Source: Helicobacter sp. NHP19-012 | Lineage (GTDB): Bacteria > Campylobacterota > Campylobacteria > Campylobacterales > Helicobacteraceae | Assembly: GCF_019703325.1 (NCBI RefSeq) | Contig: NZ_AP024819.1 | Span: forward strand, 930,001-994,000 | Direction of reading: 5' to 3' | DNA: 64,000 bases | In this document: piece after piece, positions 1 through 8,701 of the stretch | Layout: every line of letters begins with the position of its first letter | How positions within the stretch are numbered: the stretch's first letter is position 1 | The notes under the pieces: model-generated | What the model was told of the DNA's origin: nothing | The model's database searches: none | The model's input: only the letters and a program-made list of their open reading frames with translations | Position numbers and translations under genes: made by a program

Positions 1-2
1 GC

Positions 3-953
3 GATGTGGTGTTTTTGCTTAAAGAGATTGTAAAAAATAAGAAAGAGCTAGAGCCAAATATTTTTATCGAATCGGGGCGTTTCATCAGTGCTACACACGC
101 CGTGCTTGTCGCCCCCGTGTTGGAGTTGTTCTCCCAAGATTACGATGAAAGCACCTTGCGCCTTAAAAAGTCTAACCCCCCCCTAGTGGCAGAGATGGAG
201 GACTTATACCACAACATCAATAGCAAAAACGCCATTGAGTATTTGCACGACAGCCTAGATCACATGGAGTCGTTGTTTACGCTCTTTGATTTGGGCTACA
301 TCGACCTACAAGATCGCAGCAATGCTGAGGTGTTGGGGCATTTGATCATTAAAAAGGCGATCGGGTTTTTGCGCCACAAAGATCACAACGACATCATCCG
401 TATCCAAGAGCAGGTGCAAGAGCGTTATTTGTTAAATTGCTCATTTTTCCAAAGCTTGCCCGATTATTGGGGCTTAAGGCAGGGCTTTCCTGTAATGCCC
501 TTACACAAGTTAGAGGAGGAGCCTACAAGGAGTGCGAGTTTATGGGACATCACATGCGATAGCGATGGGGAGATCAGCTTTGATAAAGACAAACCCCTTT
601 TCTTGCACGATGTGGATGTGCGCCAAGAAGATTATTTTTTGGGTTTCTTTTTAGTGGGGGCGTATCAAGAGGTTTTAGGCATGCACCATAATTTATTCAC
701 GCACCCCACAGAGTGCAGCGTGCAGATCACAGACGAGGGCTATGAACTCACCGATATCACCCAAGCCCAAACGATTTTAGACGCTTTGGAGGATTTGGAC
801 TACGACACCAAAGAGATCGAGCGGATTTTGAAACAAAAGATCGAGGATAGCGAGCTGTTGGAGGATAGCGAGGATAAAAAGGAAATGCTCGGGCGGTTGT
901 ATGTGATGCTGAGTGAAAATGGCTACTTACGCACCCTTGCTATGCAAGAGTAG
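3..953 (+). CDS. speA: Biosynthetic arginine decarboxylase, C-terminal part
   Basis: The reading frame is open from the first bases of the window, so this is the last ~316 codons of a gene that starts upstream. The product is the PLP-dependent arginine decarboxylase that turns arginine into agmatine, the first step of the agmatine route to putrescine. Recognition rests on overall similarity to the C-terminal half of SpeA: a sheet-rich region around FIESGRFISATHAV, a helical domain, and the ending YLRTLAMQE. The catalytic lysine domain lies outside the window. It stops 35 bases before an N-carbamoylputrescine amidase gene on the same strand, which acts later in the same pathway, so the two are probably co-transcribed. 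Confidence 0.9.
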   Translation, partial: DVVFLLKEIVKNKKELEPNIFIESGRFISATHAVLVAPVLELFSQDYDESTLRLKKSNPPLVAEMEDLYHNINSKNAIEYLHDSLDHMESLFTLFDLGYIDLQDRSNAEVLGHLIIKKAIGFLRHKDHNDIIRIQEQVQERYLLNCSFFQSLPDYWGLRQGFPVMPLHKLEEEPTRSASLWDITCDSDGEISFDKDKPLFLHDVDVRQEDYFLGFFLVGAYQEVLGMHHNLFTHPTECSVQITDEGYELTDITQAQTILDALEDLDYDTKEIERILKQKIEDSELLEDSEDKKEMLGRLYVMLSENGYLRTLAMQE

Positions 954-988
954 GTTTTTTGTTATAATTTGTTTTTTAGGGAGCGCAC

Positions 989-1905
989 ATGGATTTTGTA
1001 GATTTTAGTTTAAACACCATCGAAGTTGCGATTTTACAGCACGGCTATCAGGGCAGTGTGCAAGCCACTTTAGAGCACATCGCCACGCTTTTAGCCAAGG
1101 CCAAGGCCAAGCACCCCCATTTAGATTTAGTGGTCTTGCCCGAGTTGCACCCCTACCCTTATTTTTGTCAACACGAGGACGCTAAGTATTTTGCATGGGC
1201 ACGGGAGTTTAAGGCGCAGTGCAATTTTTTAAGTGGGCTGGCTAAGGCGCACGAGGTGGTGTTGGTCGGCTCGCTCTTTGAGGAGCGCATGGTGGGGGTG
1301 TATCATAACAGCGCCGTGGTGTTTGAGAAAAATGGCAAGTTACTCGGGGTGCAAAGAAAAATGCATATCCCCGATGACCCCCGCTTTTATGAAAAATTTT
1401 ATTTCACCCCAGGGGATAGATACGCCCCCATTGCTAGCAGTGTGGGGAGTTTGGGCGTGTTGGTGTGCTGGGATCAGTGGTATCCAGAGGCAGCAAGGCT
1501 TATGGCTTTACAAAAGGCGGATATTTTGATTTACCCGAGTGCGATCGGCTGGTTTTGTGATGAAGAGAGCGAGGATTTAGAGGAGAAAGATTTACAAAGG
1601 CAGGCGTGGATTGGGGTGCAAAGGGGGCACAGCATCGCCAACACGATCCCCGTGATCGCCTCTAATCGGGTGGGCTTTGAGGCTGACCCTTCGGGGGAGA
1701 CGAGCGGATTAGAGTTTTTGGCTCTAGTTTTATTTTTGGGGCGTTTGGCAAAGAGTTAGCCCAAGCGGGCTTTGAGGAAGAGATTTTATATACCTGCATT
1801 GATTTGGATGAAAGCGCGAGAGTGCGCCAAATGTGGCCTTTTTTTAGGGATCGGCGCATCGACACTTATAAACCCCTCATAAGACGGGTTGTGGATAAAG
1901 GATAG
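989..1905 (+). pseudogene. aguB: N-carbamoylputrescine amidase, frameshifted near the 3' end
   Basis: A nitrilase-superfamily amidase that hydrolyses N-carbamoylputrescine to putrescine, NH3 and CO2. The Glu-Lys-Cys triad is visible in PELHPYPYF, QRKMHIPDD and LVCWDQWYPE. The reading frame reaches SGETSGLEF and then shifts at a T5 tract (1715-1719). The first frame ends early at 1759. The next frame continues with the expected family C-terminus (VFGSSFIFGAFGKELAQAGF to RRVVDKG) and stops at 1905. One extra T would restore an intact protein of about 305 residues. This is either a sequencing error or a recent slippage mutation. It follows speA in the same pathway and corresponds to H. pylori HP0757. 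Confidence 0.85.
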
Positions 1906-1908
1906 GTT

Positions 1909-3201
1909 TTGCTGCTCACAAATCCCGCAGTTATCGCCGTGCTTGTCATGGTGGCTCTTAGTTTAGCCCGCTTGAATATTTTGCTTGCGATCATCAGCGC
2001 CACACTTGTGGGTGGGCTTATGGGGGGGCTTGGGCTTGTAGACACCACAAGAATTATGATTAATGGCATGCAAGGCAATTTAGAAACCGCTTTAAGTTAT
2101 ATTCTGCTCGGGGCTTTGGCTGTAACGATTTCCAGCGGTAATTTAATGAAGGTGGTTTTGTTTAAGCTTGTGGGTTGGTTGGATCAAAAACGCACGATTT
2201 TTTGCTTTTTAATCGCCTTCATTGCGTGCTTTTCGCAAAATTTGATCCCCGTGCACATCGCCTTCATCCCCATTTTAATCCCCCCGCTCTTGCATTTAAT
2301 GAACCGCCTACAAGTCGATCGGCGCGCGGTGGCGTGTGCGCTCACCTTTGGCTTGCAAGCCCCTTACATGACCATCCCAGCGGGCTTTGGGCTGATTTTT
2401 CTAAATTTGATCGTGGATAATCTACACCAAAACGGCATACAAACCAACCTTAGCGAAGTGGTGGCCGTCATGTCTATTTCTGGTTTAGCCATGCTCTGCG
2501 GGCTTGTGGTAGCGATCTTGGTGCTGTATAGAAAGCCCCGTATTTATGAGGACCGCTTAGAAAGCAGCACCCATGAAGAGCTGAAACTGCAAAAAAAGGA
2601 CTATCTTGCTTTAGTGGGCATTGTGCTCGCCTTTGTGGTGCAGATCCTCACGGGGTCTTTGCCCCTTGGGGCGTTTATTGGGCTTATGGTGATGCTCGTG
2701 GGGGGGGTGATTAAGTGGAGACAGATGGACATGGTGATTGATGAGGGCGTGAAAATGATGGCGTTTGTCGCCTTTGTCATGCTCGTGGCTTCGGGCTTTG
2801 GCGAAGTTTTGCAAAAGACCCATGCGATCACGGATTTAGTCCATATCGCCAGTGGGGCGATCTCAGGTAAGTTTGCGGGGGCTCTTATCATGCTAGTGAT
2901 TGGACTATTCATCACGCTAGGCATAGGCACTTCCTTTGGCACTCTGCCCATCATCGCCACCTTTTACTGCCCCCTATGTGTGGCTTTGGGCTTTGACACA
3001 AAAGCAACAATCCTGCTTATAGGCATCGCAGCGGGCTTAGGCGATGCAGGCTCACCGGCTTCAGATAGCACCATAGGACCGACCACGGGGCTAAACGCCG
3101 ACCAGCAGCACAACCACATCTACGACACTTGTATCCCCACTTTCTTGGTTTACAATATCCCCCTCATGGTCTTTGGCATAGTGGGAGCGTTGCTATTATA
3201 A
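1909..3201 (+). CDS. Na+/H+ antiporter family membrane protein (HP0758-like)
   Basis: A 430-residue inner-membrane protein with about ten hydrophobic segments. It ends in the conserved stretch GDAGSPASDSTIGPTTGLNA, typical of the Na+/H+ antiporter (NhaC-like) superfamily, which exchanges cytoplasmic sodium for protons. The start is a TTG four bases after the corrected aguB stop, so translation is probably coupled. The order amidase, antiporter, MATE pump matches H. pylori HP0757-HP0759. Substrate specificity cannot be read from the sequence. Confidence 0.82.
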   Translation: MLLTNPAVIAVLVMVALSLARLNILLAIISATLVGGLMGGLGLVDTTRIMINGMQGNLETALSYILLGALAVTISSGNLMKVVLFKLVGWLDQKRTIFCFLIAFIACFSQNLIPVHIAFIPILIPPLLHLMNRLQVDRRAVACALTFGLQAPYMTIPAGFGLIFLNLIVDNLHQNGIQTNLSEVVAVMSISGLAMLCGLVVAILVLYRKPRIYEDRLESSTHEELKLQKKDYLALVGIVLAFVVQILTGSLPLGAFIGLMVMLVGGVIKWRQMDMVIDEGVKMMAFVAFVMLVASGFGEVLQKTHAITDLVHIASGAISGKFAGALIMLVIGLFITLGIGTSFGTLPIIATFYCPLCVALGFDTKATILLIGIAAGLGDAGSPASDSTIGPTTGLNADQQHNHIYDTCIPTFLVYNIPLMVFGIVGALLL

Positions 3202-4535
3202 AAGCGCAAAAATGGTGGCGTTTAAGGCGCATTTTAAAGCTGGCGATCCCCTCAGGGGTGAATAACTTTTTAGAAATTTTTGTGCTCGCCGTGTCTGTGG
3301 TTTTCATGGGACGGCTTTCGGACAACCATATTGTAGCCATGGGCGTGGGCTTGCAATACATCATGCTTTTCTACGCCCTAAACTCCATTTTTTACATAGG
3401 CACAAACGCGACTTTAAGCCGCCTCGTGGGGGCAAAGGATATCGAATTGGTCGCCATAGGCTACTCAAGCATTTTAATCGGGGCGTGTGTGCTGTGTGCG
3501 GCGGCTGGGGTGGCCGGCTTTCTTGGCATTAATACGTTTGTCAAGTGGATGGGAATTGCTGGCACAGCAAGAAGCCTAGCCAAAGAGTATTTACAGATTT
3601 TAATTTGGGCGATGCCCGCCCTCTTGGTGAAAAACACGATGGCAAGCGCACTCGCAAGCTTGTCTGACACCCTGACCCCCTTTGTGCTTAAAATTGTGAT
3701 GAGTGCGCTGTGCTTGTTCTTAAATTATGCCTTGATTTTTGGGCATTTTGGCTTTGCGCGCCTTGGCATTAAGGGGGCAGCGGTGGCGAGCGTGGCGGTG
3801 GCGGTTATAGAGCTCTTGCTGCTCTTTTTAGCCATTAGTCTTAAAAAGCACAACCCCTTAAAGTTCCGCTTGGTCTTTGACAACACCCTCTTTAAGAAAG
3901 CTTGGCAAGTGGGCTGGCCCTCGGGTTTTGAAAGGCTCTTGACCCTCTTTTCTATGGCGTTGGTGTCTAAGTTCGTGGCAAGTTATGGCAATGAAGTGCT
4001 GGCGGGCATGCAAGTGGGCTTAAGGGTGGAAACCTTTAGCTACATGCCAGGTCTTGGCTTCACCATTGCGTGTATGGTGTTGGTGGGGCAGCATTTGGGG
4101 GCAAATCAAGTCAACAGAGCGCAAGAGTATATCCGCACGACTTTAAAAGTGGCGGGGGTGGGGCTGGGCTTCTTGGGCGTGGGGATGATTGTTTTTGCCA
4201 AAGAGCTAGCCACAATCTTTAGCACCAATAAGGAGGTTGTGCAGGTGGCGGCGTGGTATTTAATGGCGGTGGGGGTGTCGCAAATGCCTTTAATTTGCTT
4301 GTTTGTGCTCGATGGGGCGTTTCGGGGGGCGGGGATGGCGAAGGTATCGCTGTTCATCAACACCTGTAGCTTGTGGAGTTTGCGGATTTTGCCCATGTTT
4401 ATCTTTTGGCGTTTGGGGCTTTCAGTGCGTTGGTTCTTTGTGCTGATTTGTTTGGAAACCTTTGCACGGGCGGGCTTTTTTTACATTGCCTACAAAAAGG
4501 GTATATGGAAAAAGCCCGGGCGTTTTGCTACCTAG
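3129..4535 (+). CDS. MATE-family multidrug efflux protein
   Basis: A polytopic membrane protein with twelve predicted helices in the two-bundle MATE arrangement. It begins effectively at LRRILKLAIPSGVNNFLEIF and contains repeated N/C-half features such as PALLVKNTMASALASLSDT and GQHLGANQVNRAQEYI. The family exports cationic drugs using Na+ or H+ gradients. The only conventional start in frame is a TTG at 3129, inside the preceding antiporter gene. The first ~30 residues do not look like MATE sequence, so the true start is probably a rare codon near 3190. It corresponds to H. pylori HP0759. Confidence 0.83.
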   Translation: MYPHFLGLQYPPHGLWHSGSVAIIKAQKWWRLRRILKLAIPSGVNNFLEIFVLAVSVVFMGRLSDNHIVAMGVGLQYIMLFYALNSIFYIGTNATLSRLVGAKDIELVAIGYSSILIGACVLCAAAGVAGFLGINTFVKWMGIAGTARSLAKEYLQILIWAMPALLVKNTMASALASLSDTLTPFVLKIVMSALCLFLNYALIFGHFGFARLGIKGAAVASVAVAVIELLLLFLAISLKKHNPLKFRLVFDNTLFKKAWQVGWPSGFERLLTLFSMALVSKFVASYGNEVLAGMQVGLRVETFSYMPGLGFTIACMVLVGQHLGANQVNRAQEYIRTTLKVAGVGLGFLGVGMIVFAKELATIFSTNKEVVQVAAWYLMAVGVSQMPLICLFVLDGAFRGAGMAKVSLFINTCSLWSLRILPMFIFWRLGLSVRWFFVLICLETFARAGFFYIAYKKGIWKKPGRFAT

Positions 4536-5413
4536 TTAGAGCTTCTTTATGGGGGCGTTTTAAATCGCTTTGGAGCATGTCTAGCACCAAATCTTGCACG
4601 CTAAACTCCCTTTGCTAGCCTAACTCTTTTTCAATTTTAGAGGGTTGCCAGGGAGTAAATTCACCTCTATGGGCGGAAGTAGTGGTGATCTACCCTAAGT
4701 AGCACACACCCTTTTTTAAGCGGAGCAAGTTTGAGACTGTCTAAAAGCGGGCTAGATTTAAAATTATCAACACCCTTTCTCATCTAGCCCACTGCCTTAA
4801 AACTCGAGCTTGAGCCCTAGCTTTTCACACGCCATTAAAACGAAATCCCTAATTCTCATCGTCTGTCCGCTCGTCACCACATAATCCACCGACTGGCTGT
4901 GTTGTAAAATCAAGCGCATGGCTCATAGTCCCTGGCGTGCCCGTAACCCTCTTAGTATCCAAATACCTAAATACAAGCACTCTTGTAGTCCCAAAACAAT
5001 ACGGCTAAGTGCCATGGTGATTTTACGCGTTACAAAGGTTTCGCCCCGCATGGGGCTTTCGTGGTTGAATAAAATCCCATTGAGCGCAAACATGTTGTAG
5101 GCTTCGCAGTGCTTCTTGCTGATGTAATAGGCGTAGAGTTTAGCTACGGCGTGGGGGCTTCGTGGGTTAAGGGGGTGTTTTCATTTTGCGGGCTAGACTT
5201 TGGCAACTAAGCTAGCTTGTTGCTTGGGTCGATCAAATCGCCATAGTGCAAAAAGCAGTTTATGGGCAAGGATGTCTTCATAAATCGCGTCTATACGGGC
5301 GGCGAAAAGACAAACAACCTTTTAATGCCTGCATAGCCAAATCTAGTAGAAGTGGGCTAAATAGCTCCCGTCCTATCCTATAATGCCTGCGATGAGGGTG
5401 GTCTTTTTATCCT
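4528..5413 (-). pseudogene. gmd: GDP-mannose 4,6-dehydratase remnant
   Basis: Directly downstream of manC on the same strand lies a decayed GDP-mannose 4,6-dehydratase. Read in shifting frames, the reverse strand gives the N-terminal motif TLIAGIIG-stop-DGSYLA (a TAG where the family has Gln). It continues with [20 protein letters not shown] and [16 protein letters not shown], then SVDYVVTSGQTMRIRDF, and the C-terminal PIEVNLLPGNP. The start codon is lost and there are several stops and frameshifts. The enzyme would have made GDP-4-keto-6-deoxymannose, the precursor of GDP-fucose for Lewis-type O-antigen. This genome segment therefore cannot supply it. Confidence 0.85.
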
Positions 5414-6802
5414 CTAAGGTCTTTGGTAGTCATCGTGCAAGCGTTCAATGTCGTTTTCATCTAGGATTGCTCCGCATTGCACTTCTAAGATTTTTAGGGG
5501 CTGGTCTGTGTCGTTGCCAAGGCGGTGGATTTGCCCCTGTTTGATAAACACGCTCTCATTGGTGGGCACACTTAAAGACTTTTCGCCCACCACCACGCTC
5601 GCCACCCCCTCCACCACGACCCAATGCTCGCTTCTGTGTTGGTGCTTTTGAAGGCTCAGGCGTTTATGTGGGGTGATCTCTAAGAGTTTTACCTTAAAAA
5701 AAGGACGCTCTAGCAGCACTTCAAAACTACCCCAAGGGCGGTATTCTAGGGGGTAGGTTTTAAGCAGATTGGGGTATTTCTCCCCCACGCACAGCACAAG
5801 CTCTTTTAAATGATCTAAATGCGTCTTTGTGGCGACTAGCAAAGCGTCCTTGCTATCCACCACCACGCAATTTTCAAGCCCTAGCAAACACACCAATTTA
5901 TCGGGCGTGCTGTAGGTGTAGTTGTGCTTGGCGTGTAGGTTTAAAAGCGTGCCTTGGTGCGCCACATTGCCCACATCATCGGCGGGCAAACTCGCCTGCA
6001 AGCTCGCAAAATGCCCCACATCCTGCCAATGGGCATCTAAGGGCACGAGCTTTAACCCCTTGCACTTTTGCCACAACAACACATCCACGCTGCCCTCTTC
6101 TAGATCTGCCATATCCTCGCATTTTAAAATGGTGGGCAGTTTCTTGGCGCTGAGGTAAACCTTTTTGCACGCCTCCAACATTTGGGGGGCGTGTTGTTTG
6201 CACGCCTCTAAGAACACCCCTGCCTTAAAGACAAACATGCCACTATTGATATAAAAATCTCCGTCCTCTTGCTGCAATTTGGCAATCTCTTCGGGGGTTG
6301 GCTTTTCTATGAAGTCTAACACCGCACACACCCCATTTTGTGCCTTTTCACAGCGCATAAAGCCGTATTGGTTGCTCGGCTTCTTAGCAATGCCAAAGAG
6401 CACCATATGGTTATTTTTGGCGCAATCTAGGGCGGTTTGTAAGGCAGTGTTGAATGCCTCTTTATCCATTATGTGGTCTGTGGGGCTGATGACTAAAATC
6501 TCATTAGAGTCGCAAGCTAGGGCGGCAAGCATTAAGGCGTTCATCGTATTCTTACCCGCACTCTCTAGCAAAAATTGCGTGTGCTTTTCTAAATGGGCTT
6601 TTGTGATCTCTTCTAGGGCGTGGAAGTAATGCACCTCGTTACACACCACTAAAAATTTTGCGTTGGGGGATTTCAAACGCTCCAAAGCCAACCCAAATAA
6701 ACTTTGCTCCCCATAGAGTTTTAAAAATTGTTTAGGGAAGTGCTCTCGACTTAAAGGCCATAATCTCTTGCCACTGCCCCCACTCAAAACCACATGCACC
6801 AC
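5414..6802 (-). CDS. manC: Mannose-1-phosphate guanylyltransferase / mannose-6-phosphate isomerase
   Basis: A 462-residue bifunctional enzyme that makes GDP-mannose from mannose-1-phosphate and GTP, with a second domain of the type II phosphomannose isomerase fold. The N-terminus carries the pyrophosphorylase signature GGSGKRLWPLSREHFPKQ, followed by FIEKPTPEE. The C-terminal cupin has LSLQKHQHRSEHWVVVEG. The length is normal for the AlgA/RfbM family (H. pylori HP0043). Its downstream partner gmd is destroyed, so GDP-mannose here must serve another glycan or simply be a leftover of the pathway. Confidence 0.93.
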   Translation of the reverse strand: MVHVVLSGGSGKRLWPLSREHFPKQFLKLYGEQSLFGLALERLKSPNAKFLVVCNEVHYFHALEEITKAHLEKHTQFLLESAGKNTMNALMLAALACDSNEILVISPTDHIMDKEAFNTALQTALDCAKNNHMVLFGIAKKPSNQYGFMRCEKAQNGVCAVLDFIEKPTPEEIAKLQQEDGDFYINSGMFVFKAGVFLEACKQHAPQMLEACKKVYLSAKKLPTILKCEDMADLEEGSVDVLLWQKCKGLKLVPLDAHWQDVGHFASLQASLPADDVGNVAHQGTLLNLHAKHNYTYSTPDKLVCLLGLENCVVVDSKDALLVATKTHLDHLKELVLCVGEKYPNLLKTYPLEYRPWGSFEVLLERPFFKVKLLEITPHKRLSLQKHQHRSEHWVVVEGVASVVVGEKSLSVPTNESVFIKQGQIHRLGNDTDQPLKILEVQCGAILDENDIERLHDDYQRP

Positions 6803-6940
6803 AGCAAACCCCTAAAATAAACTAAAGTCGCATGCTAGCGTAAATGGACTTAAACTCCCCCATAAGACTTAAAGTACGATTCTGTCAATATATCTGTCAT
6901 TAAACCCCTTTTTTAGATATTCTTTGAGTGTCCTCTCTGG

Positions 6941-7294
6941 TTATTCCTTACCAATCTTATCCGTAGCAATGTCTAACACTAAGGGTTCAAAAAATTTTTC
7001 ACAATCATTGTTTATAGGTTTATCATTGAGCTTGAGAAAGTGTATGGCTAAATACACGGCTGTGCGCTTGTTTTCATCAAAAAATGGATGGAATTTCACA
7101 CATGAAAAGACAAGATATGCGAGTTTAGACTCAAAAGTGGGGCAATGCCTATCGTTGCGGATATAGTTTAGGACACTCTCTAAATACCCCATGCTAGTTA
7201 GATTATAATCTTTAAGCCCCTCGGTGAGCCCTAATATCTCATCATGGATTTCAATCACCGTTTCAAAAAAACAAAAAAAAAACAAAAAAAACAC
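6941..7294 (-). CDS. Fic/Doc-family toxin-like protein, probably truncated
   Basis: A 117-residue protein with the Fic/Doc core motif HPFFDENKRTA, which binds nucleotide and transfers a phosphate or AMP to target proteins. Helices around it (TVIEIHDEILGL, YLAIHFLKLNDKPIN) fit the Doc 'death on curing' subgroup. The GTG start lies inside a run of T-tracts (T8, T10, T7 on the coding strand), giving an odd MFFLFFFCFF beginning that is probably not native. After the TAA stop the same frame stays open for 23 more codons to 6869 (PERTLKEYLKKGFNDRYIDR), so the stop looks premature. Activity is doubtful. Confidence 0.72.
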   Translation of the reverse strand: MFFLFFFCFFETVIEIHDEILGLTEGLKDYNLTSMGYLESVLNYIRNDRHCPTFESKLAYLVFSCVKFHPFFDENKRTAVYLAIHFLKLNDKPINNDCEKFFEPLVLDIATDKIGKE

Positions 7295-7390
7295 TTATTT
7301 TTTTGCCAATCGTTGATAAACCGCTAAAATCTCAGGGTCATTCAACCTCGCCCTACACGCAGTACGCACCTCTTTAGATTCTTGTGCCAT
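7295..7390 (-). pseudogene. Remnant of the cognate antitoxin of the Doc-like toxin
   Basis: Immediately upstream of the Doc-like gene (stop TAA adjoining its GTG) is a 31-codon frame, MAQESKEVRTACRARLNDPE and onward, ending RLAKK. The same frame continues upstream for ten sensible codons (VLEIGPQAKH) before a TAG at 7421-7423. The piece therefore looks like the tail of a longer antitoxin interrupted by a stop. Position and size fit a toxin-antitoxin operon. The family cannot be named from this fragment. Confidence 0.45.
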
Positions 7391-7576
7391 GTGCTTGGCT
7401 TGTGGCCCTATCTCTAAAACCTACCCATTTTTGGTCCTTCTGAGTCTGTCATACCCATCCTTTGCAAGTCTTCATGTGTTATTGTAGCATACTAGATTAT
7501 CCACCATAAAATTACAACTTCCTCTCCAAAAGGTGAGATTATTGGTAGAATCAACAGATATGCATTAGTAAGGAAC

Positions 7577-8572
7577 ATGATGAAAAAAATGATACTTTTA
7601 GGATTGTATTTTTTAAGCACTCTGCAAGCCACGCAATATTTCTTTAGAGATTTTCACTCTGCTCATTTGGAGCGCTCTACCCATCTGCACAGAAAGCTTA
7701 GAAAAGAAATCCAAACATGTACGCAACTTAACACACTGCCACATTATACCCCCACGGGTGAGAGAAAAGCCGATCCATGCAGCGCAGAATTCAAAAGATC
7801 GGCCACTCTGTCCTACGATTTAGCCTTAGGCTTCCTTGTCAGTGAAAAGAAAGAATACGGAGAAAGAGCTAAAGAGATCTTGGAGAAGTGGGCACAAAGT
7901 CTTGAAGTGGTTGGCTCAAAAGAAGCCGAAAACTTGATCAATTTCTACATGCCCTACATGAACATGGCTTATCTTTTCATCCGCTCAAAGTTTCCTAGCC
8001 CTGCATTTGAGCGATTTTCTCGTAATATGCTAGTGTATGCGCGTTATAGCAAAGACAATAACATCGGGGCTTGGAGTATACTTTTTGGTGTGAGTAGCGC
8101 ACTTGTAATCGGTGATCATGCTCTGCTTCTAAGGATGGCGCATAAGTGGCAAAAGTGGATTTTAAATGCCATTGATGAAAATGGTGTGATGGCAAAAGAA
8201 ATCGTGCGCAGCAACACCGCTAATTACAATGGAGGCCCCACTAAGGGCATTAAGGGAATTGCCTATACGCACTTTGCCCTTACACCTATCAGTGTAGCCG
8301 GACAATTACTTGCAGAAAATGGCTTTGATCTATGGCATAGCCGTGCAGCCCAAAAACTTTTTAAAGCCTACAACAAAACTGCAGAGTGGGTGCTTGACCC
8401 TACAACCTTTCCTTACTACCAACCAAACTTAATTGGCGTAACCCATGACGCTTATTTTCTTCTGTTAAACCAATACTTTAAGAGTGCAGCTGGGCAGCAA
8501 GCCATTAAACAAGACGGCTTTAAGGGCGATCGTTTTAGGTTGCAGTTCAATGATGATTTAAAAATTAGGTAG
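7577..8572 (+). CDS. Secreted alginate-lyase-like protein (PL5 family)
   Basis: A 331-residue protein with a Sec signal peptide (MILLGLYFLSTLQATQ) and an all-alpha toroid resembling polysaccharide lyase family 5. Matching stretches are YDLALGFLVSEKKEYGERA, SKDNNIGAWS, EIVRSNTANYNGGPTKGIKG and a C-terminal FPYYQPNLIG. PL5 enzymes cleave polymannuronate by beta-elimination in the periplasm. Known enzymes have a His after the conserved Asn pair (NNHxxW); here the motif is NNIGAW, so catalysis may differ or be absent. The second ATG at 7580 has better spacing from the AAGGA ribosome site. It stands alone, not in an alginate operon. Confidence 0.68.
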   Translation: MMKKMILLGLYFLSTLQATQYFFRDFHSAHLERSTHLHRKLRKEIQTCTQLNTLPHYTPTGERKADPCSAEFKRSATLSYDLALGFLVSEKKEYGERAKEILEKWAQSLEVVGSKEAENLINFYMPYMNMAYLFIRSKFPSPAFERFSRNMLVYARYSKDNNIGAWSILFGVSSALVIGDHALLLRMAHKWQKWILNAIDENGVMAKEIVRSNTANYNGGPTKGIKGIAYTHFALTPISVAGQLLAENGFDLWHSRAAQKLFKAYNKTAEWVLDPTTFPYYQPNLIGVTHDAYFLLLNQYFKSAAGQQAIKQDGFKGDRFRLQFNDDLKIR

Positions 8573-8701
8573 ATATTTCGCCAAGTTTATGGCGTGCCCC
8601 CATTTCTTTATGGGTAACTACGAAGCCTTTATTCTAAAATAAAAATGCCAAATGGCACTAGCTCTTGACAAATTAAAAAATTTATGCTAGCAATATGTGG
8701 T

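Noticed and set aside
4918..5100. Small forward frame in the manC-antiporter gap
   Set aside because: It is antisense to recognisable gmd remnant sequence.
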